DNA of 64,000 bases from Aplysia californica (Eukaryota > Mollusca > Gastropoda > Aplysiida > Aplysiidae), in contig NW_004797478.1 in the NCBI RefSeq assembly GCF_000002075.1, positions 446,197 through 510,196 of the forward strand. Reading direction: 5' to 3'. Positions 32,406-45,560 of the stretch are shown piece by piece. The position numbers were made by a program, and so were the translations under genes. How positions within the stretch are numbered: the stretch's first letter is position 1; the number at the start of each line of letters is the position of its first letter. The notes under the pieces were generated by a model. It was not told the origin of the DNA. It made no database searches and saw only the letters and a program-made list of their open reading frames with translations.

Positions 32406-35400
32406 TGAGAACAGAATGTGATGCTATAGAACAAAATCAAATCAAAGACTCCCATGTGCTCCAGCTGTGTGATGCCAAGCTCAGGCAAAATTATTGTGAA
32501 CTGACGTAACATCCGAGTGGCGACAGGTTCTGCACTTAATGCAACCACATCAGAACATATAGGTTTTCCTAAAGGTCACTTATCATGAGCATTACCCACC
32601 TTGTGATGATGTTTTCTTATGGTCTGCTTGTTCTGTTTCTTTTATTGTCCCTGCAGCAAAGTGACATAACAATAGTTTCACTTCCAAAGAATTCAATTCC
32701 AATGAAGCTAATAGGGAAACCAAAAACCTTGTCTAATTCTTTCTTGGTTTTAAAAAAAAAATAACGTTTGTATTATTTGGGTTTTTTCTTTTCCACATAA
32801 AGTAGGCACCCCAAAGAAAAATTTCAAATTGTCTGAAAATTGTTTTTATTTACTGTATCAGATAGAGCTGTAGAAATGATGCAATTCACAGTTCAAATAA
32901 TTAAAATCAGACATTAAATTCAAAAGTTATCAAGATTCATATTCATTCAAAAAGTAGAAAATTTCATGCAGCATACAAAAAAAAAAAAGGAAAAAGGCAG
33001 GGCTTTGAACTGTCACACAATCATGTCATGACAGTGTACATACTCATTTATTACTTCTTCTTGAAGTCAAGAACAATATAGAGGCACACAAAGACTTGAG
33101 AAATCGTGGGACTTTGAATAATTTCAATCCTATTAACATTGTATGAAAATGGCTTTTTACTGATTTTCAGTGAACAATTTTTGCGTACAACACACATAAA
33201 ACCAATTTCAGAGGCCTGTTACGTGAAAATTTATTATCCCATAAAGTAGGTACCACAATTGAAAATTTTCATTTGCTCAAAGCTCAAGGGAAAGACTTTT
33301 ATCCTGTAGAGCTTGTGAAACCATGAACAACACCCAAAAAAAAAAAAATCAATTGAGAAATAAAAAAGTTATGAGTAGTTGAACAAAGAGAGGGGGGGGT
33401 GAAAACTGGAGCTTCCGAACTACGCTAAAGCCAGCAAAGGCGGCCCGACTCGGCCGTGACTGTCTATTGATGGAGGACTGTGGCATAATAACGAACCGAC
33501 AAACAATATACCAACAAGAAGAGAAAAACTAAAACAAGTTTTGCTGGTGTCAAACCTGTTTATTTTGTATCAATTGGAAAGTTATGAGCCGATATATGGA
33601 GGATGAAAAACAGCGCGAGCGTAGACTTGTGGTACCTACATAAAGTCAAACTTCGTGATGTTGTTGACAGGCCTAAATATGTTTGCAAGAATGGGACAAG
33701 TAATGTCTTACCCAGTACCCGTTGGGAGATCAGTTCTCTAACACAAATGGATCGCCCGACTTGCGGCCTTGAAAACAAACGCATTTGATTTTTAAGGTCA
33801 CCATTGTCAGGTCAGCCAGCTTGTGCGCAAAAAAGAAGGGGGGGGGGGGGTGTCTGCTTCAAAACTAAATGTTTCGCTTAACCAGGAAAGCAGTTTCCCT
33901 ATACAGTATAACACGGATAGCTCGAATTCGCTGGGACCGCCTTGGTAGTTCGAGGGATCCTTAGTTGGAGGGATATGTGAACAGTGTTATGGCATCGGCT
34001 GTGTCAGAGAATCAAGGGAAGCAACAAAGATTGGGTTGGAATAGATTTTCTTCTTTCGGCCATTGTCCTAGATCAGCCTATTGACTTGAATTTGAAAATT
34101 GAGAGAATTTGAAATTGACAGGTTGAAAATGAGTAACACGATGAGCAACACTTTCGAGTTCGACCGGTAATGAGCTTCACATTGGAATATTTCCATTGAC
34201 CAGGAAAATAGGCTACAGATTTCTTCATTATATTTAGGTCTATGTACACCAGTATTGGGTAAAGAACGGCCTTTCAGTTGAGCCTTTTAAAAAAATGTTT
34301 CGTTTTAGAAAATAGCAGCTCAATGTCTGGTAATTCCATTTTTTACTTTGTTTTTCTTACAGCTTCTTTTGTATTTTATCATTTTGCCTGCTATTTAAAG
34401 AGAGTGCCCCCCATCTTTTTAAATTAAAAAATAATAAAATTAGGTCATTTCCGTTTCTCCTAGTCAAAGGGTTTTCGTTTGAATAACCCTACCAGGTACC
34501 CTCCTAAAACCATGACCAAACACACCTAGCGTGACGATCCACCCGTGGATTCAGTTGTCGTTTTCCCACTAATAATTATAGTGCTTCTACAACACAATCA
34601 ATTTTTTTTATGGCAGTAGTTTTAAATATCGGTTTGTTTCAAAGAGGAATTAGTAAAGCTTTTTATTTAACAATCGCATTGGACTAAGAAATGTTTTCTG
34701 GGAATCCTGAGGCTTGACTACCGTATTTGTTTTCACCAATCTACCTGATTCTTTCATGTAGCGACTACACCATTGTTCTTGTACATGATTAAGTTCCTCT
34801 TCACATGTATTTGTTTTATGAAGTCTAAACAGACGCCTGATTTGGTGCCTTTTTTTAATAAACAAAATGTTTCTCACTTCAACTTGGTTTGATTGTATTT
34901 TGTCATTTGGCATCATTCCACATTAGTGTTCAGTGTGCTGTAGTAATACCTTAAGGTTAACAAGAATGGAATAGAATATAATTATTTGTAAGCATTGTCA
35001 AACATTTCTTTCCACTAGAAATAGAGCTGCTCTGTTATTTTTTTCAGTTTTGTGGGATGGCATTCACTAATGGAAACCACCTAGTGCGAAAGGAAAGGCA
35101 CTTTTCTTGAAAAGACAACCGCGTAATAATACTTTTATCCTAAATGCAAATTTCCGGCAGTGAGCATACTTGTGACATGAAAAGGCTGTCGCTGTTGCAC
35201 TCAGAAAAGACTTGAATTCTATTAACTCTTGGGAAAATTTTTAATCATCTACCTTTTTATTTGCTGGAATAATGCAGCCCACTCTGCCTGAGTTTGTCAC
35301 GACAGGAAGGGTCAAATTAAAAGCAGCCCATCCCTTAAATTATATCGATAGGGACGTTAAAACGTTGAATATTTAGAATTAAAAAGTTAACGAGATCTTT

Positions 35401-35540
35401 TACTTAAAAAATCCTCCCCCCCCCCCCCAGTTAATTTGAATGCCTTACTTTCTCAATTTGCAGGAAGCAACTGTATAAACTGTTGGTGGTTGGGGTTGCT
35501 TTGCTCTGTTAGAAAAACAAAATGACAAAAGGAACTGCTG
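32406..35540. other. COQ2 3' UTR and downstream flank
   Basis: The 3' UTR end cannot be fixed. ATTAAA signals at 32900-32905 and 32913-32918 are possible, but they may lie in a repeat that begins about 32798. From 33700 to 35540 no gene is seen. A CAGTATAACACGGATAGCTC at 33904 resembles a single pogo-like end without a partner. Confidence 0.5.
32798..33652. repeat. Repeat with GTAGGTACC inverted ends, copy 1
   Basis: ATAAAGTAGGCACCCCAA near 32800 and the inverted TTGTGGTACCTACATAAAG near 33635 bracket an AT-rich body. A direct internal copy ATAAAGTAGGTACCACAA lies at 33241. The related pair at 49362-50388 has the same ends. Confidence 0.4.
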
Positions 35541-35768
35541 ACCAGCATCTGTGGTGTAGCAATTAGGCACTTCTCTGTCACGCATAGAGGAGACCCGAGT
35601 TTGATTCCCGAGTGAGAAGAATTTTTTATCAAGTTTCTCAGTCTTTCTGCTGGGATGTTGTATCCCTTTCAGCCCGTATTGGCCCTGAGAAGCAGGGTCA
35701 AAGCCTGCCTCCTAAATGTTTTAATTGTATCATGGGGGGTTTAAACACACCCACTTAAAAAAATTAAG
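35541..35768 (+). mobile_element. SINE family C, full copy
   Basis: tRNA-like head with GTGGTGTAGCAATTAGG (A box) and GAGTTTGATTCCC (B box), then the phrase TCTCAGTCTTTCTGCTGGGA and a tail ending in a short T/A-rich stretch. Another copy, split by an insertion, is at 43608-46079. Confidence 0.75.
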
Positions 35769-36810
35769 AAGTCCCAAGCTGTCTCGCAGACTGCTGTGTG
35801 ACAGTGTGAGCCTCACATGTCAGCGATGGTATTTGGGCTTCATTTTCTCTCCATAACCAAATGGTATATTTGTTTTATATGGTTACATGTCCTTCATGAC
35901 AAGTTTGGCTCATCAACTGCAGTAATCTATTTTATAATCCATTTGCTTTCTATTCTGGAAAGGGTCGGACATTGTCCAATGTTTGTAATAGAAAGAGAAG
36001 CACATCGACACAAAACAGACTTACAGGTTGGGGGGGGGGGGGGGGAAGCAAGACGGAACAGACAGAAACAATAGAGGGGAATAAAAGAAGTAGGACCTAC
36101 TAGGGTGGGCTGAAAAGTAATGTCTGTATTGTAGTAGTGCAGCAAGAACTCGATACTGATTCGTTACCCACAAGTGCAGAGGGCACAAGCGGACCCCTTT
36201 GCGAGCAGTGGATTTAAACGCTTCACTAGACTTTCTCGTCTGCTATAGACTCGAGATGTATTGGTAATCACTCTGACTCCTGAGTTCGGCGCACCGGACG
36301 CTGGTGGGGCCGCAATTTGTAGACGAGGAGTGGCTGCGCAACAGGCTAGGCCTAGTGATGGGTTGGCTATATGATAGTCATAGTGTTGGGGCAAGCACTC
36401 AATAGAATAAGCCTAGATCATTAAACCGAATCGAGAAATGATCAGACGTGTTGTGTACATCGAACGCTAGGGTCATAAAATCTACATTATATTATGTGCT
36501 CGATACGAAAATGCATTGTTTCTTGAGCATTGCATGCAAGGCAATAGCGGGACTGTATTGTGACTTTGTGACCTCATGAACAAGCTAGCAAGCTGACCTG
36601 TGGGTGCAGTCAAGATTAGGCAAGCGTCGACGGCTCAATTTGCTTGCTCGTTATTAACGTCACGAACAAGACGAGCAGCGCCTTGAGCAACATAATTGTA
36701 TTGAATCTTTGCTGTGTACCCAGGACCTTTTTGTTGTTGTTGTTGTTAGCGATCAGTAGCATCTGAGCGTTAACACTTCTGCATGATGCCATTCGGTAAT
36801 AGCTGTATGT
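35769..36810. other. Intergenic, no gene recognised
   Basis: Contains a poly-G run near 36030, one mariner-like end (AGGGTGGGCTGAAAAGTAAT at 36102, no partner found), the first copy of a 61-bp direct repeat (36325-36385) and a short (TTG)n at 36730. Confidence 0.5.
36325..36385 (+). repeat. 61-bp direct repeat, copy 1
   Basis: GAGGAGTGGCTGCGCAACAG onward matches 38001-38062 with one base insertion and one substitution. Confidence 0.9.
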
Positions 36811-36880
36811 CTGTTCTAATTGTTGTCTTGAGGAGTAGAGGCAATTAGGTGTGTGGGGTAGCTTGGGAAGAAAACATCAC
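36811..36880 (+). repeat. 70-bp inverted repeat, copy 1
   Basis: Exact complement of 38091-38160 except for one base. It lies in the 3' part of the - strand LINE. Confidence 0.92.
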
Positions 36881-38000
36881 CTTAAATCAGTTACTTTTCT
36901 ACAGAAGAACAGATGATGTTCCACTGTCTCTGAGGTGCAGTCACATATAGTGGGCAGGCAGCAGACTGCTTTACTCCAATTCGGTTGAGATGTTGATTGA
37001 GGGGTACATGTTGTGTTCTAAGTTGGAAGATATGGATTGATCTCCCCTCCTCAACTCATTGATTGGATCTTTGACCAGTGGTTTATTCATGTGGCCATAC
37101 ATCATCCTTCCTGTCGTGCCTGTGGCCCAATCATTCATCCAGTCTTCCTTGAGGTTTGACTTGATCATTTGGCAGCAGGTGGTGTAATTAGTAGGAATAT
37201 CAGGCTGAGGGGAGCTAGCCTCCTTTCTTTGCCAGAGCATCAGCTCTTTCATTTCCCGGTATCCCAGTGTGGGCAGGAATCCATTGTAGTTGTAGGACTA
37301 CTCTGACTTGGTGCCTACTTATCAAATTATTTAGACTCCAAATCAAGTCACATCAGTCCCACTCTCAAGTGTCTCTAGTGTTGAAAAGCTGTCTGTAAAG
37401 ATAACGATGTCTGTGATAACAAGTGGGTTAGTGTCAAACAAGTGGTTGATGTAGTTTGCTGTGTTGGCGATAGCCTATTGTTCGGCAATGAAATTGGAGC
37501 AGAAGGACCAGCTGGAATGAAAGACTTCTTTTTTTATCCCACTGGGCAAGTTGATCACTGACCCATATCCAGCGTTGATTGTTGCCTTAAAGGCAGATCC
37601 ATCAGTGTATGAGTAGATACATGTTGGTGGATAGGAATCAATTGTTTCAAGGGCAGAATATTTTAGTGCTACAGTATATGTGTTTTTATTGCTCTTGTCC
37701 AAAAGTGTTTTCCTAATTTCTGGCTTTGCTATGGTGAGATGTGGTGGGAGAGTTGAGGGAACTCTTTTCAGGGGTTCTCGTCTTTCGGGGAGGTGATGTT
37801 TTTCTTGGAGATTGAGGACAGTCTCAAGTACAGATTTTGTATTTTTTAGTCTTTGATTAGGTTTCCACTTGTCAACAAGAATTCTATTAGAGTGGTTATT
37901 TTCTAGCCTTTTAGATCTTTCATATACTTCTAAAGCTGCCTGTTTTCTTCGAGTTTCTAATGGCTCAGTATTTGTGTGAATTTCACAGGCCGCAGTCGGT

Positions 38001-38160
38001 GAGGAGTGGCTGCGCAACAGGCTTAGGCCTAGTGATGGGTTGGCTGTATGATAGTCATAGTGTCATAGTGATGATAGTCATAGTGTCATAGTGATGTTTT
38101 CTTCCCAAGCTACCCCACACACCTAATTGCCTCTACTCCCCAAGACAACAATTAGAACAG
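38001..38160 (+). repeat. Repeat cluster at the LINE break
   Basis: 38001-38062 is a direct copy of 36325-36385. A short tandem of ATAGTCATAGTG follows. 38091-38160 is an inverted copy of 36811-36880. Together they replace the LINE's reverse transcriptase. Confidence 0.88.
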
Positions 38161-39867
38161 ACCTGTTAAGAAGTCCTGGAAGATACTCGGTGCCATAAAG
38201 TTTCTCTCTTTTCTTTTCAGAACACTCAGTAGACCCCTGTCCAGGTCATTCCTTTTGCTGCTTTTGTTAAGGGGGGGCAAAATGTTTATTAAAGTGTTCG
38301 GCTTTTTTTAACTCGCTGGTGAGAACTTCGTTTTCTGTGTGTAGTGGTTTGGGGTTTTCTTTCCTTTTTTCGCCAGTGAGGTTATTTAGAAGTGACCAAG
38401 CTTCACGTCCACCTTGATGTAAATTGAGTCCCTCACACTTCTGTGTCCAGGCTTCCTTCTTAGATTCCTTGGTGACAAGTTTAGCCTCTGCTACGGCCTT
38501 TTTGTATCTAATTTTCGTGTCCATATTTTTTTAATGTTCATGTCTGGCATCATTTTTAGTTTTTGTAGCTTTCTCCAAGCGCTCATTCCAAAAGGGTTTA
38601 TAGTTGGTTCAGCACCCCTGTGGGATACTCTTCTTTGCAGCATATAAGATGGCGGGGGTGAGTTCACTATTAAGGGCGTCTATACTTTTATTGTCTAGAT
38701 CATCCAGTTTAACGGTGTCCTCAGCTGTTTTTCTGAAGAGATCCCAGTTTGCCTTCTTGAAGTTCCAACGGGTTCTTCTTTTCCTTTGTCTGTGTTCCAG
38801 TATACTGATTTTGGTGAGAACGGGACGATGGTCACTAGATATACTGTCTAGCACCTCTTCACTGCAGTAGTTGTGTAAATCAGCAGAGACCAGGGTGAGA
38901 TCTGGTCTGTGGAGGTCCCATGTCTCCTATGAAGAAGTGTTTTAGTTGAATCCTCATCTTGAAGAAGGATGAGGTTAGAGGACTGACATAGTTCTTCAAT
39001 CCTCTTACCTGTGTTGTTTTGGTCTGCATAGTCCCAAAGGGGGGAGAGTCCATTAAGGTCACCAGCTATGACCGTCTTCTTAAAGATAGTGCTCTGTTCC
39101 ATGAAGTTCAGAGTGCTACTTGGGGGACAATAGATGTTATAAAGAATGAGCTTGTTGTTGCCATACCACAGGGTGACTTTATGTGCGTCTGTGGGGAGCC
39201 AATTAAGGAGCTCTACTTCACCCTGGATGTCATTTCTGATATAGGTTATAATCCCTTGGCAACCTTCACATTTACATGGATAAGGGGTATACCCAGTGAT
39301 GTATATGTCACAGGATGAATGGAGAGTTTCCTGTAATAGAGCAATGTGGACTTTCCTTTCATACAAAATTTTCCCCAATTGTGTTTTCTTCTTGTCCAAG
39401 CCACAGACATTTGCCTGAAGAATATTGAAGTCTATAAGCTTCTCTTTTCCGTTACCAGTTGTAGGGGTGTTTTCTTCTTGTTTTTCCATTTTCTCTGCTT
39501 TCTGATTTTCTTTTTCTTCCAATAACCATCCACGAGGCCAGCTTGGTTGCCCACTAAGACCTGGGGGAGACCTTGATTACCGAGGCGGCGTCTCAGCTCG
39601 TATGGGAATCTATCATTTGTGAATAGCATCTAAAACTGGTGGTTCTGTAATTTTCCTTCCATCCCGGGGTAGGAGATAAAGCAGTGGCTGTAGGTGCAAC
39701 GCCACAAACAAAAACCCAACTCCATCACAGAGAGATCGTAAGAAAAATGAATGGGTAGGTAGGTGTCTGTTGTATTGTTGAGAAGTTGTTTGAGGAGAGA
39801 AAGAAGAGAAAGACGCTATTAAGAGCTGTGTGTTGCTGAAATACAAAAATTATAATATAATGATAAT

Positions 39868-39870
39868 AAC

Positions 39871-39931
<61 letters not shown>
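39868..39931. repeat. (AAT)n microsatellite
   Basis: About 64 bases of AAT units. On the - strand it is an (ATT)n tail to a conserved-looking stretch at 39932-40240, so it may be the 3' end of another - strand retroposon. Confidence 0.85.
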
Positions 39932-39932
<1 letters not shown>

Positions 39933-42900
39933 CAATTGGAAGCTAGATTTTCCTCCCCGCACCCTCCCAAAGCAACCAAGTCCTCTCATCCCATAGATGG
40001 GGGCAGGGGAAGGCATGGCAGGTCCCCAGAGGGTTAATTTTGTCACACACACAAGACGCAAATGGTCTCTGCACCTTCTCCGCAGTCATAGGGTTCTCCG
40101 ATAAATGCATGCTTAATACATGTATGTAGCTGGGTATTCCCTAGGTAAAGTCACATCCAGTACAGTGCTGACAATGAACCTCTGCTTCCCACCCCACCAA
40201 TACCCGTCCCAACTCCAGGTCAAAGACAGGCTGTCGATGGAGAGAGGAGAAAAGAAAAGTTAATAAATGTAATAAAGTAAAACAATAAAAACAATAAATA
40301 AAAAGAGTAAGATACATAGTAAAGTAATATGTCTATTTTCGGGGTCATCCCTTGACCCGTTAGCTTCCTCTTTTTCTTTTCCTATTCGAAGAGTACTAAT
40401 CCCCCCTTCCCCGAAGAGGTGGATCTATTGGGGGGGGGGGGGATCCAGGACCTTTTCAACCTCCTTAACTTCTGTTCACTGATACAGCATATGATTCGTC
40501 TATTCGCTTGTTTATTTGCGGACACTAGGAATTAGAAATAAGCTCTCATTTATTCGCAAATAAAAATGTTGGTCAGCTCAACCCAATATCATTGTATTGT
40601 ATATCATTTTTAAGCCTACTTATATTCAATATAGAATAATAAAGATTGCAGAAATACTTTCTAATCATTGGACAATTGACTACACCTCAGAAAATTCCAA
40701 TTCTTTATAACGTACGTCATTCACACACAAAGTAGCATGTGTCACATATCACAGTTAAAATCGTGACCAAAAAATCTTTCTTCACAAGCAACATGCTACA
40801 CTGTAATTGAATTTCTTACAGCCGACGGCTGTTCAACAGCGGACATTTATGAAAGTATGATTGATATAATATGTATGGTGAGGTTTGTATTGATGTTAGA
40901 CTATTGGGCAATGGGAAAGATCTTTGGATGGCCCCGGAGAATATCTAACCAGGATAAAATTGAATGGCAGGTCGCAGGACTAGGCAAGAAAAGTGGGAAG
41001 GCATGCAAGTGGACTTCCTGGAATAGGGAAAGACCGTGAACTCCAAACAATACGTTGCAACTTACAATAGCTGTGATGTAAGTTACACCAGAGACTCTTA
41101 AATATATAAGTAAATACTCTCTGGTTACACTTAGATGATTTCGCCTACGGAAAAATGTAAAACAGCTTAATGACAATGCATACCCCCACATAAGTCGGAT
41201 TTCTCCATCCTGCAGAATCTGACGTACTCTTGCTGCTTCAGACTTTTTTTCCTTTTCCCAAGGTTAAATGAGTAAATGTGCATCTCTGGAAGGGAAGGGA
41301 ACCTTTACAACAATGCTGATGAAGAAGCCAATGTTTGGTTGTGGTGTTGGACCAAGGAGTTTACTGTTTCTAAAAAGGTCCTTGTGTTGGACGAATCTGT
41401 TGATTTCGTTGCTGATGGGAAGTGCCAAACAGTCCAGAGTTGGCGGCTCCGTGTGGATTGAAATGGAGACTTTGCCTAAAAGTAAGCAGCTTGTAGCTGA
41501 GATTCTTAGCTTTCTTCTTGAGTGTTATTTGTGCAAAAAGTTTTGAAAATATGAAAGATATGTCCAAACAGGCACGAATTTTCAACCCATCATAACAGTA
41601 ATATTTTTACAAGAAAAAAGCTAATACACACCTGTACATGTATAATGTTCTACAATGTTTTATAAAAAAAAACTTTGATTCCTTTCAATGATTTAGAAAT
41701 TTCTTGACATAGATGGAAATGATGAGAATATCTAGATCTACCAAGACCAGCCAACATTTCACAAAATTCGTAGGACAAATTATAATGATCTCCAACCAGC
41801 AACCAATGTTGATAGCCAGCTTGCCATGTTCCTGTACAGCCCTTTTTTACCAACATGAATAAAAGTAAAAATTTCTACATATAGATCTATTCTTATATCA
41901 AGGAGATTAAAAGTAATGGAGGATGCTCTGTGGGCGGCACCGCACGCCTGATAGGAGCCCTCTCTCGCGGCGGAACTGTGATCTACCTGCGCTGCGGGAA
42001 TGCTCGACTCACGCACTGAAATCTAGATAAGAAACAAGGTTTTATTCCGAGGTCCTTGAGATTAGGCAAGTCAATTAGTAAAAAAGCATTGCATATATGT
42101 GTTGTATTTAAGTGTAAGAACCGATATGATGCTGCAGTGGACCGAAGTTTTCACAGTTAAGTTGTTTTCCTTTTTAAAAATTTGAATGAAAGTGTTTTTA
42201 TGCCCCCCAGCAACACAATTTAGATCATTAATATTCATAAGAGGCTGGCTCCGGCGCTACCTGCCAAGGCCAACCCAGGCTGAAAGGGATACAACACCCC
42301 AGCAGAAAGACCGAGATACTCAATTTTTTAAAAGTATTCTTATTCATAAATATAATTATCATGTGTATATATATAATTATTATGTGTGTGTATGTATATA
42401 TTATACATTTTAATTAAAGATATTGCTTTCCATTGTGTATGCAAATTAGATGCTACTGTTGTCTAAATGTAGATATCTAGAGGCTCCATTAGAATATGAA
42501 ATCAATACTCAACTACAATAATGATGAATATTTTCTATGTTAAAGAAACACCAAACCATATCAGATGAGGGGAGGGGGTAGGATGGGGTGGATAAGAGTT
42601 TGAGTCTTGTTAGAACTATACTCGGTTTAATTCTATTGTTGTAGTCTTCACCTAAGATTCCACAATCAATAATTCCGGTTCACTTAAGATTCTGCTGTTA
42701 AAAAATAAACCAAACAAAGCAACAACAAATTTTACTACACAAGAGTCATCACTAAGATAAATTGTCCCCCTCTGGAATGTAATAAGGGGCTAAAAACGTT
42801 ACTCTCCATATCATACTTAACTGAACACAAAAAAAACCCAACCCTTCAAAGGTCATCAACGCTCATGCACGCGATCACACCTCCAAAGGTGCTGTTATCT

Positions 42901-43360
42901 CTTTTTTTTTATATTTGAAATCATTGTGCGCTCCACTTTGTGAAAACCAGGAAACAAAACTATTGTAATCAATAATATTATTATTTATAGACCAAGACAT
43001 ACTGTTAGCAATCAGATAAAGCTGGCATCGACCCTCTTTCGTGTTCGCCTATTCCTTACACATAAAGTTAGTTATGGCACACGCCTAGATTCATGCAATC
43101 ATATCTTAAATTCAGTTTAAAAGTATATTTTTATCCATTTCTTATAATTAAATATTTTAGCATCTTGAAAGATTATCTTTATAATTTGGTATGTTTGATA
43201 ATTTTATGTTACTCGGACAGGTTTTCTTCTTATTTTACACATCTTTTTTATTTTTAAACTAGATTATGACATAAAACTCTTAAAGAATTGAACAGTCCGT
43301 ATCACACACAAAATTTATCGGGGGTTTTTCTCCCTGTATCTATCAGCCCGTCAGTTGATC

Positions 43361-43419
<59 letters not shown>

Positions 43420-43607
43420 CAAGTTTTCCCATTCTCCTTCGTCCCTTCCCAAGGCCCGCCCCTCCTCTTTCATCCCAGCCCCATCCCCTCTTCCTTGCGT
43501 GCATTCCCCCACCCCGCATTTTTGCATGGAACAAAGACAGGAAATATAATGAATGTACACTACAAAGCTTATCTTATTTTTCATTAAAGTTAAAGCTAGA
43601 TGTTTCA
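39932..43607. other. Intergenic, no gene recognised
   Basis: AT-rich with a GC-rich patch at 41918-42010 that I cannot assign. The open frame at 41276-41461 has a faint likeness to the end of a mariner transposase (WLWCWTKEF), too weak to call. A (CT)n tract lies at 43364-43416. Confidence 0.45.
43364..43416. repeat. (CT)n microsatellite
   Basis: Pure CT repeat of about 53 bases. Confidence 0.95.
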
Positions 43608-45044
43608 ACCAGCATATGTGGTTTTGTGGCAAGACACAGAAGATCCAAGTTTGATTCTTGAATGGACTGAAAACTTTTATCAAGTATCTCAGTCTTTCTG
43701 GCAGGATGTTGTACTGGCCCCGCGGAAAATTGCATTTTTGAAATAGAAAAATTGCAAAAAATTGCAATGTAAACTACCTAAAAATTGCAACCTTCCAATC
43801 CCAGGCGCATTTATACGGGCTTAGCATTTTTAGTTTAAAAAACATGACAATTTTGAGTACCGGAAGCATAAAAGCAGCACAGCCTTTTAAAAAATCATGA
43901 CCCACAATACAAATTCATCAAATGTTATTAACAATATTTACTAGTAACAATACACGAGTACATTCACAATAAAGTTATCGACCAAATATAATATGATAAC
44001 GCGTGACACAAAATAACGGAACCTTTGGTTTTCGTAATAGCTTTTAAATGAAGGCATAAAATTATACCAAATTTAGTACATACCGGGTACTTGGTTCATG
44101 CAAAAATCCAGAAGTGTATGAGGTTTAGTCTACAAAAAAATGTTAAAATGACGAGAGATTTTCGAAACTACCTCTAAATACGAAATAAGCTTATTTATGC
44201 TCCAATCAAATCAGATCCTGTTCTATTTTACTCTTGAAACCTTCGATACATCGGTAATCTGTATTTAGATCTAGGCTATTTCAGATATTTTCTGTTTTAA
44301 AGCCGGCATGATATTGTTTTAACACTAAGTCAAACCGTAAAATACAGCAATTTTTTTTCTATTTATAAACAATAGTAATACATGTACTAATGTAGATCTA
44401 GATCATTTCTATAGCACCCACTCCCGTGTGAACGCAGCTTGGGGGGGGGGGGGCTACACCTGGAGGCTATCTCGCTTATTACTGGACCGAATTTTACCAA
44501 TTTCACACATATAACAAGCATAGTAAGGAGTGTTAAAATCCGCAATCAAATTTGAGAAAAAAGTTTCGTTTCCATGGATACGCCGCCATATTGGATTTTA
44601 TTGACCTGTCTTACGTAATGAATACCGCACTTATCACTCCTGGAAATTGATTGTTTTTTTGCATGCGTGTTCACAAACATTAGATCTAAAAACAATTCTG
44701 TTGGTTTTTTCCTAAACGAATTAGAAAATTTTTAATGAATTTTTTCCTGAGGTAGCATTCAAGTTTGCGAAAAATCCGTGAAAATCCACACTCCTGACAC
44801 CACCAACAAAAATCTATTCCATTCTTTTAGAGAAAAGTCGCGTTTTGAGAAAACGGCTGATAAAGAAAATTAAAATACTGACTTTATGAGGAAATGGCGG
44901 TCACAAACATGCCCGGTATGGGAAAAAATAAGGTTTTGGGGGGTTCTTATTCCATGAAATAGTTGTAGGAGAGGCTGAGAAAGCTAAAAATGCCTACAAC
45001 TTAAATTCCATGATTTTGAGCCGAATTTTGACTTTGGGGGGTTT

Positions 45045-45046
<2 letters not shown>

Positions 45047-45077
<31 letters not shown>
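45047..45077. repeat. 31-C homopolymer
   Basis: Pure poly-C following TTTGGGGGGTTTGG. Confidence 0.95.
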
Positions 45078-45080
<3 letters not shown>

Positions 45081-45104
45081 GGCGTTGTAGGCCTACATAA
45101 CGGG

Positions 45105-45560
45105 GTGTTTACATACACGGTAAGCGGACACCTGGTCCTAGCCTCAGTGTCTACGTACACGGTAACCGGCAACCGGGCACGTAGTCTCAGTGTCATGTAC
45201 ACGGTAACCGGGCAGTTAAGAATTCCAAGTTCAGTTTTTGTCATCCGGTGTTGCCTTCAACTCCAGCCCTCTCCCGACTGTCTAAAAAAAAAAAAACCCA
45301 ATAATTCCCCCATTCCAGAGCCCTATAATTCGTAGCGCACAGACTTTGAATGAACTTTGGTGACCCCAACCGGTACTCACAATGCGATGCGAAAACACAG
45401 GTTCACTGACCGGTAACGATAGCGAGCCCGACAAGACGCGTGTTATAACTTTCTTTTTTTTAATTTCAACAAGTGACAGCACAGGACAAATATTGGTTTA
45501 TTTTCATTCCGGTTACCGTGTACGTAGATACTGAGACTAGGTGCCCAGTTACAGTGTATG
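45105..45560. repeat. Inverted cluster of the ACACGGTAACCGG motif
   Basis: Three direct copies of TACACGGTAASCGG spaced about 45 bp apart (45113-45215) face an inverted copy CCGGTTACCGTGTACGTAGA at 45510. The flanking words CTCAGTGTCTACGTACACGG and TAGATACTGAGACTAGG also pair. This is an internal foldback within the 2.27-kb element. Confidence 0.75.

Larger units (their letters stand above)
36811..39530 (-). mobile_element. RNase H-bearing LINE, RT region replaced
   Basis: On the - strand: endonuclease at 39450-38800 (FNILQANVCGLDKKKTQLGK, LLQETL, AGDLNGLSPLW, then SSDHRPVL in another frame), linker to about 38267, then a break. It resumes at 38017 with a 180-codon open stretch leading into RNase H (YSYTDGSAFKATINAGYGSV) at about 37620-37475, which continues past a single in-frame stop. 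The whole reverse transcriptase core is missing, and at the break (38001-38160) lie the partners of two flanking repeats. The group is the same as the LINE at 23750-28175, but the proteins are not close. Confidence 0.8.

Noticed and set aside
36102-36125. Mariner-like end GGGTGGGCTGAAAAGTAAT
   Set aside because: A single end without a partner within reach, so no element can be drawn.
41268-41585. Possible mariner transposase C-terminal fragment
   Set aside because: Only a loose likeness (WLWCWTKEF) in one of three overlapping open frames, with no catalytic motif and no matching inverted ends nearby.
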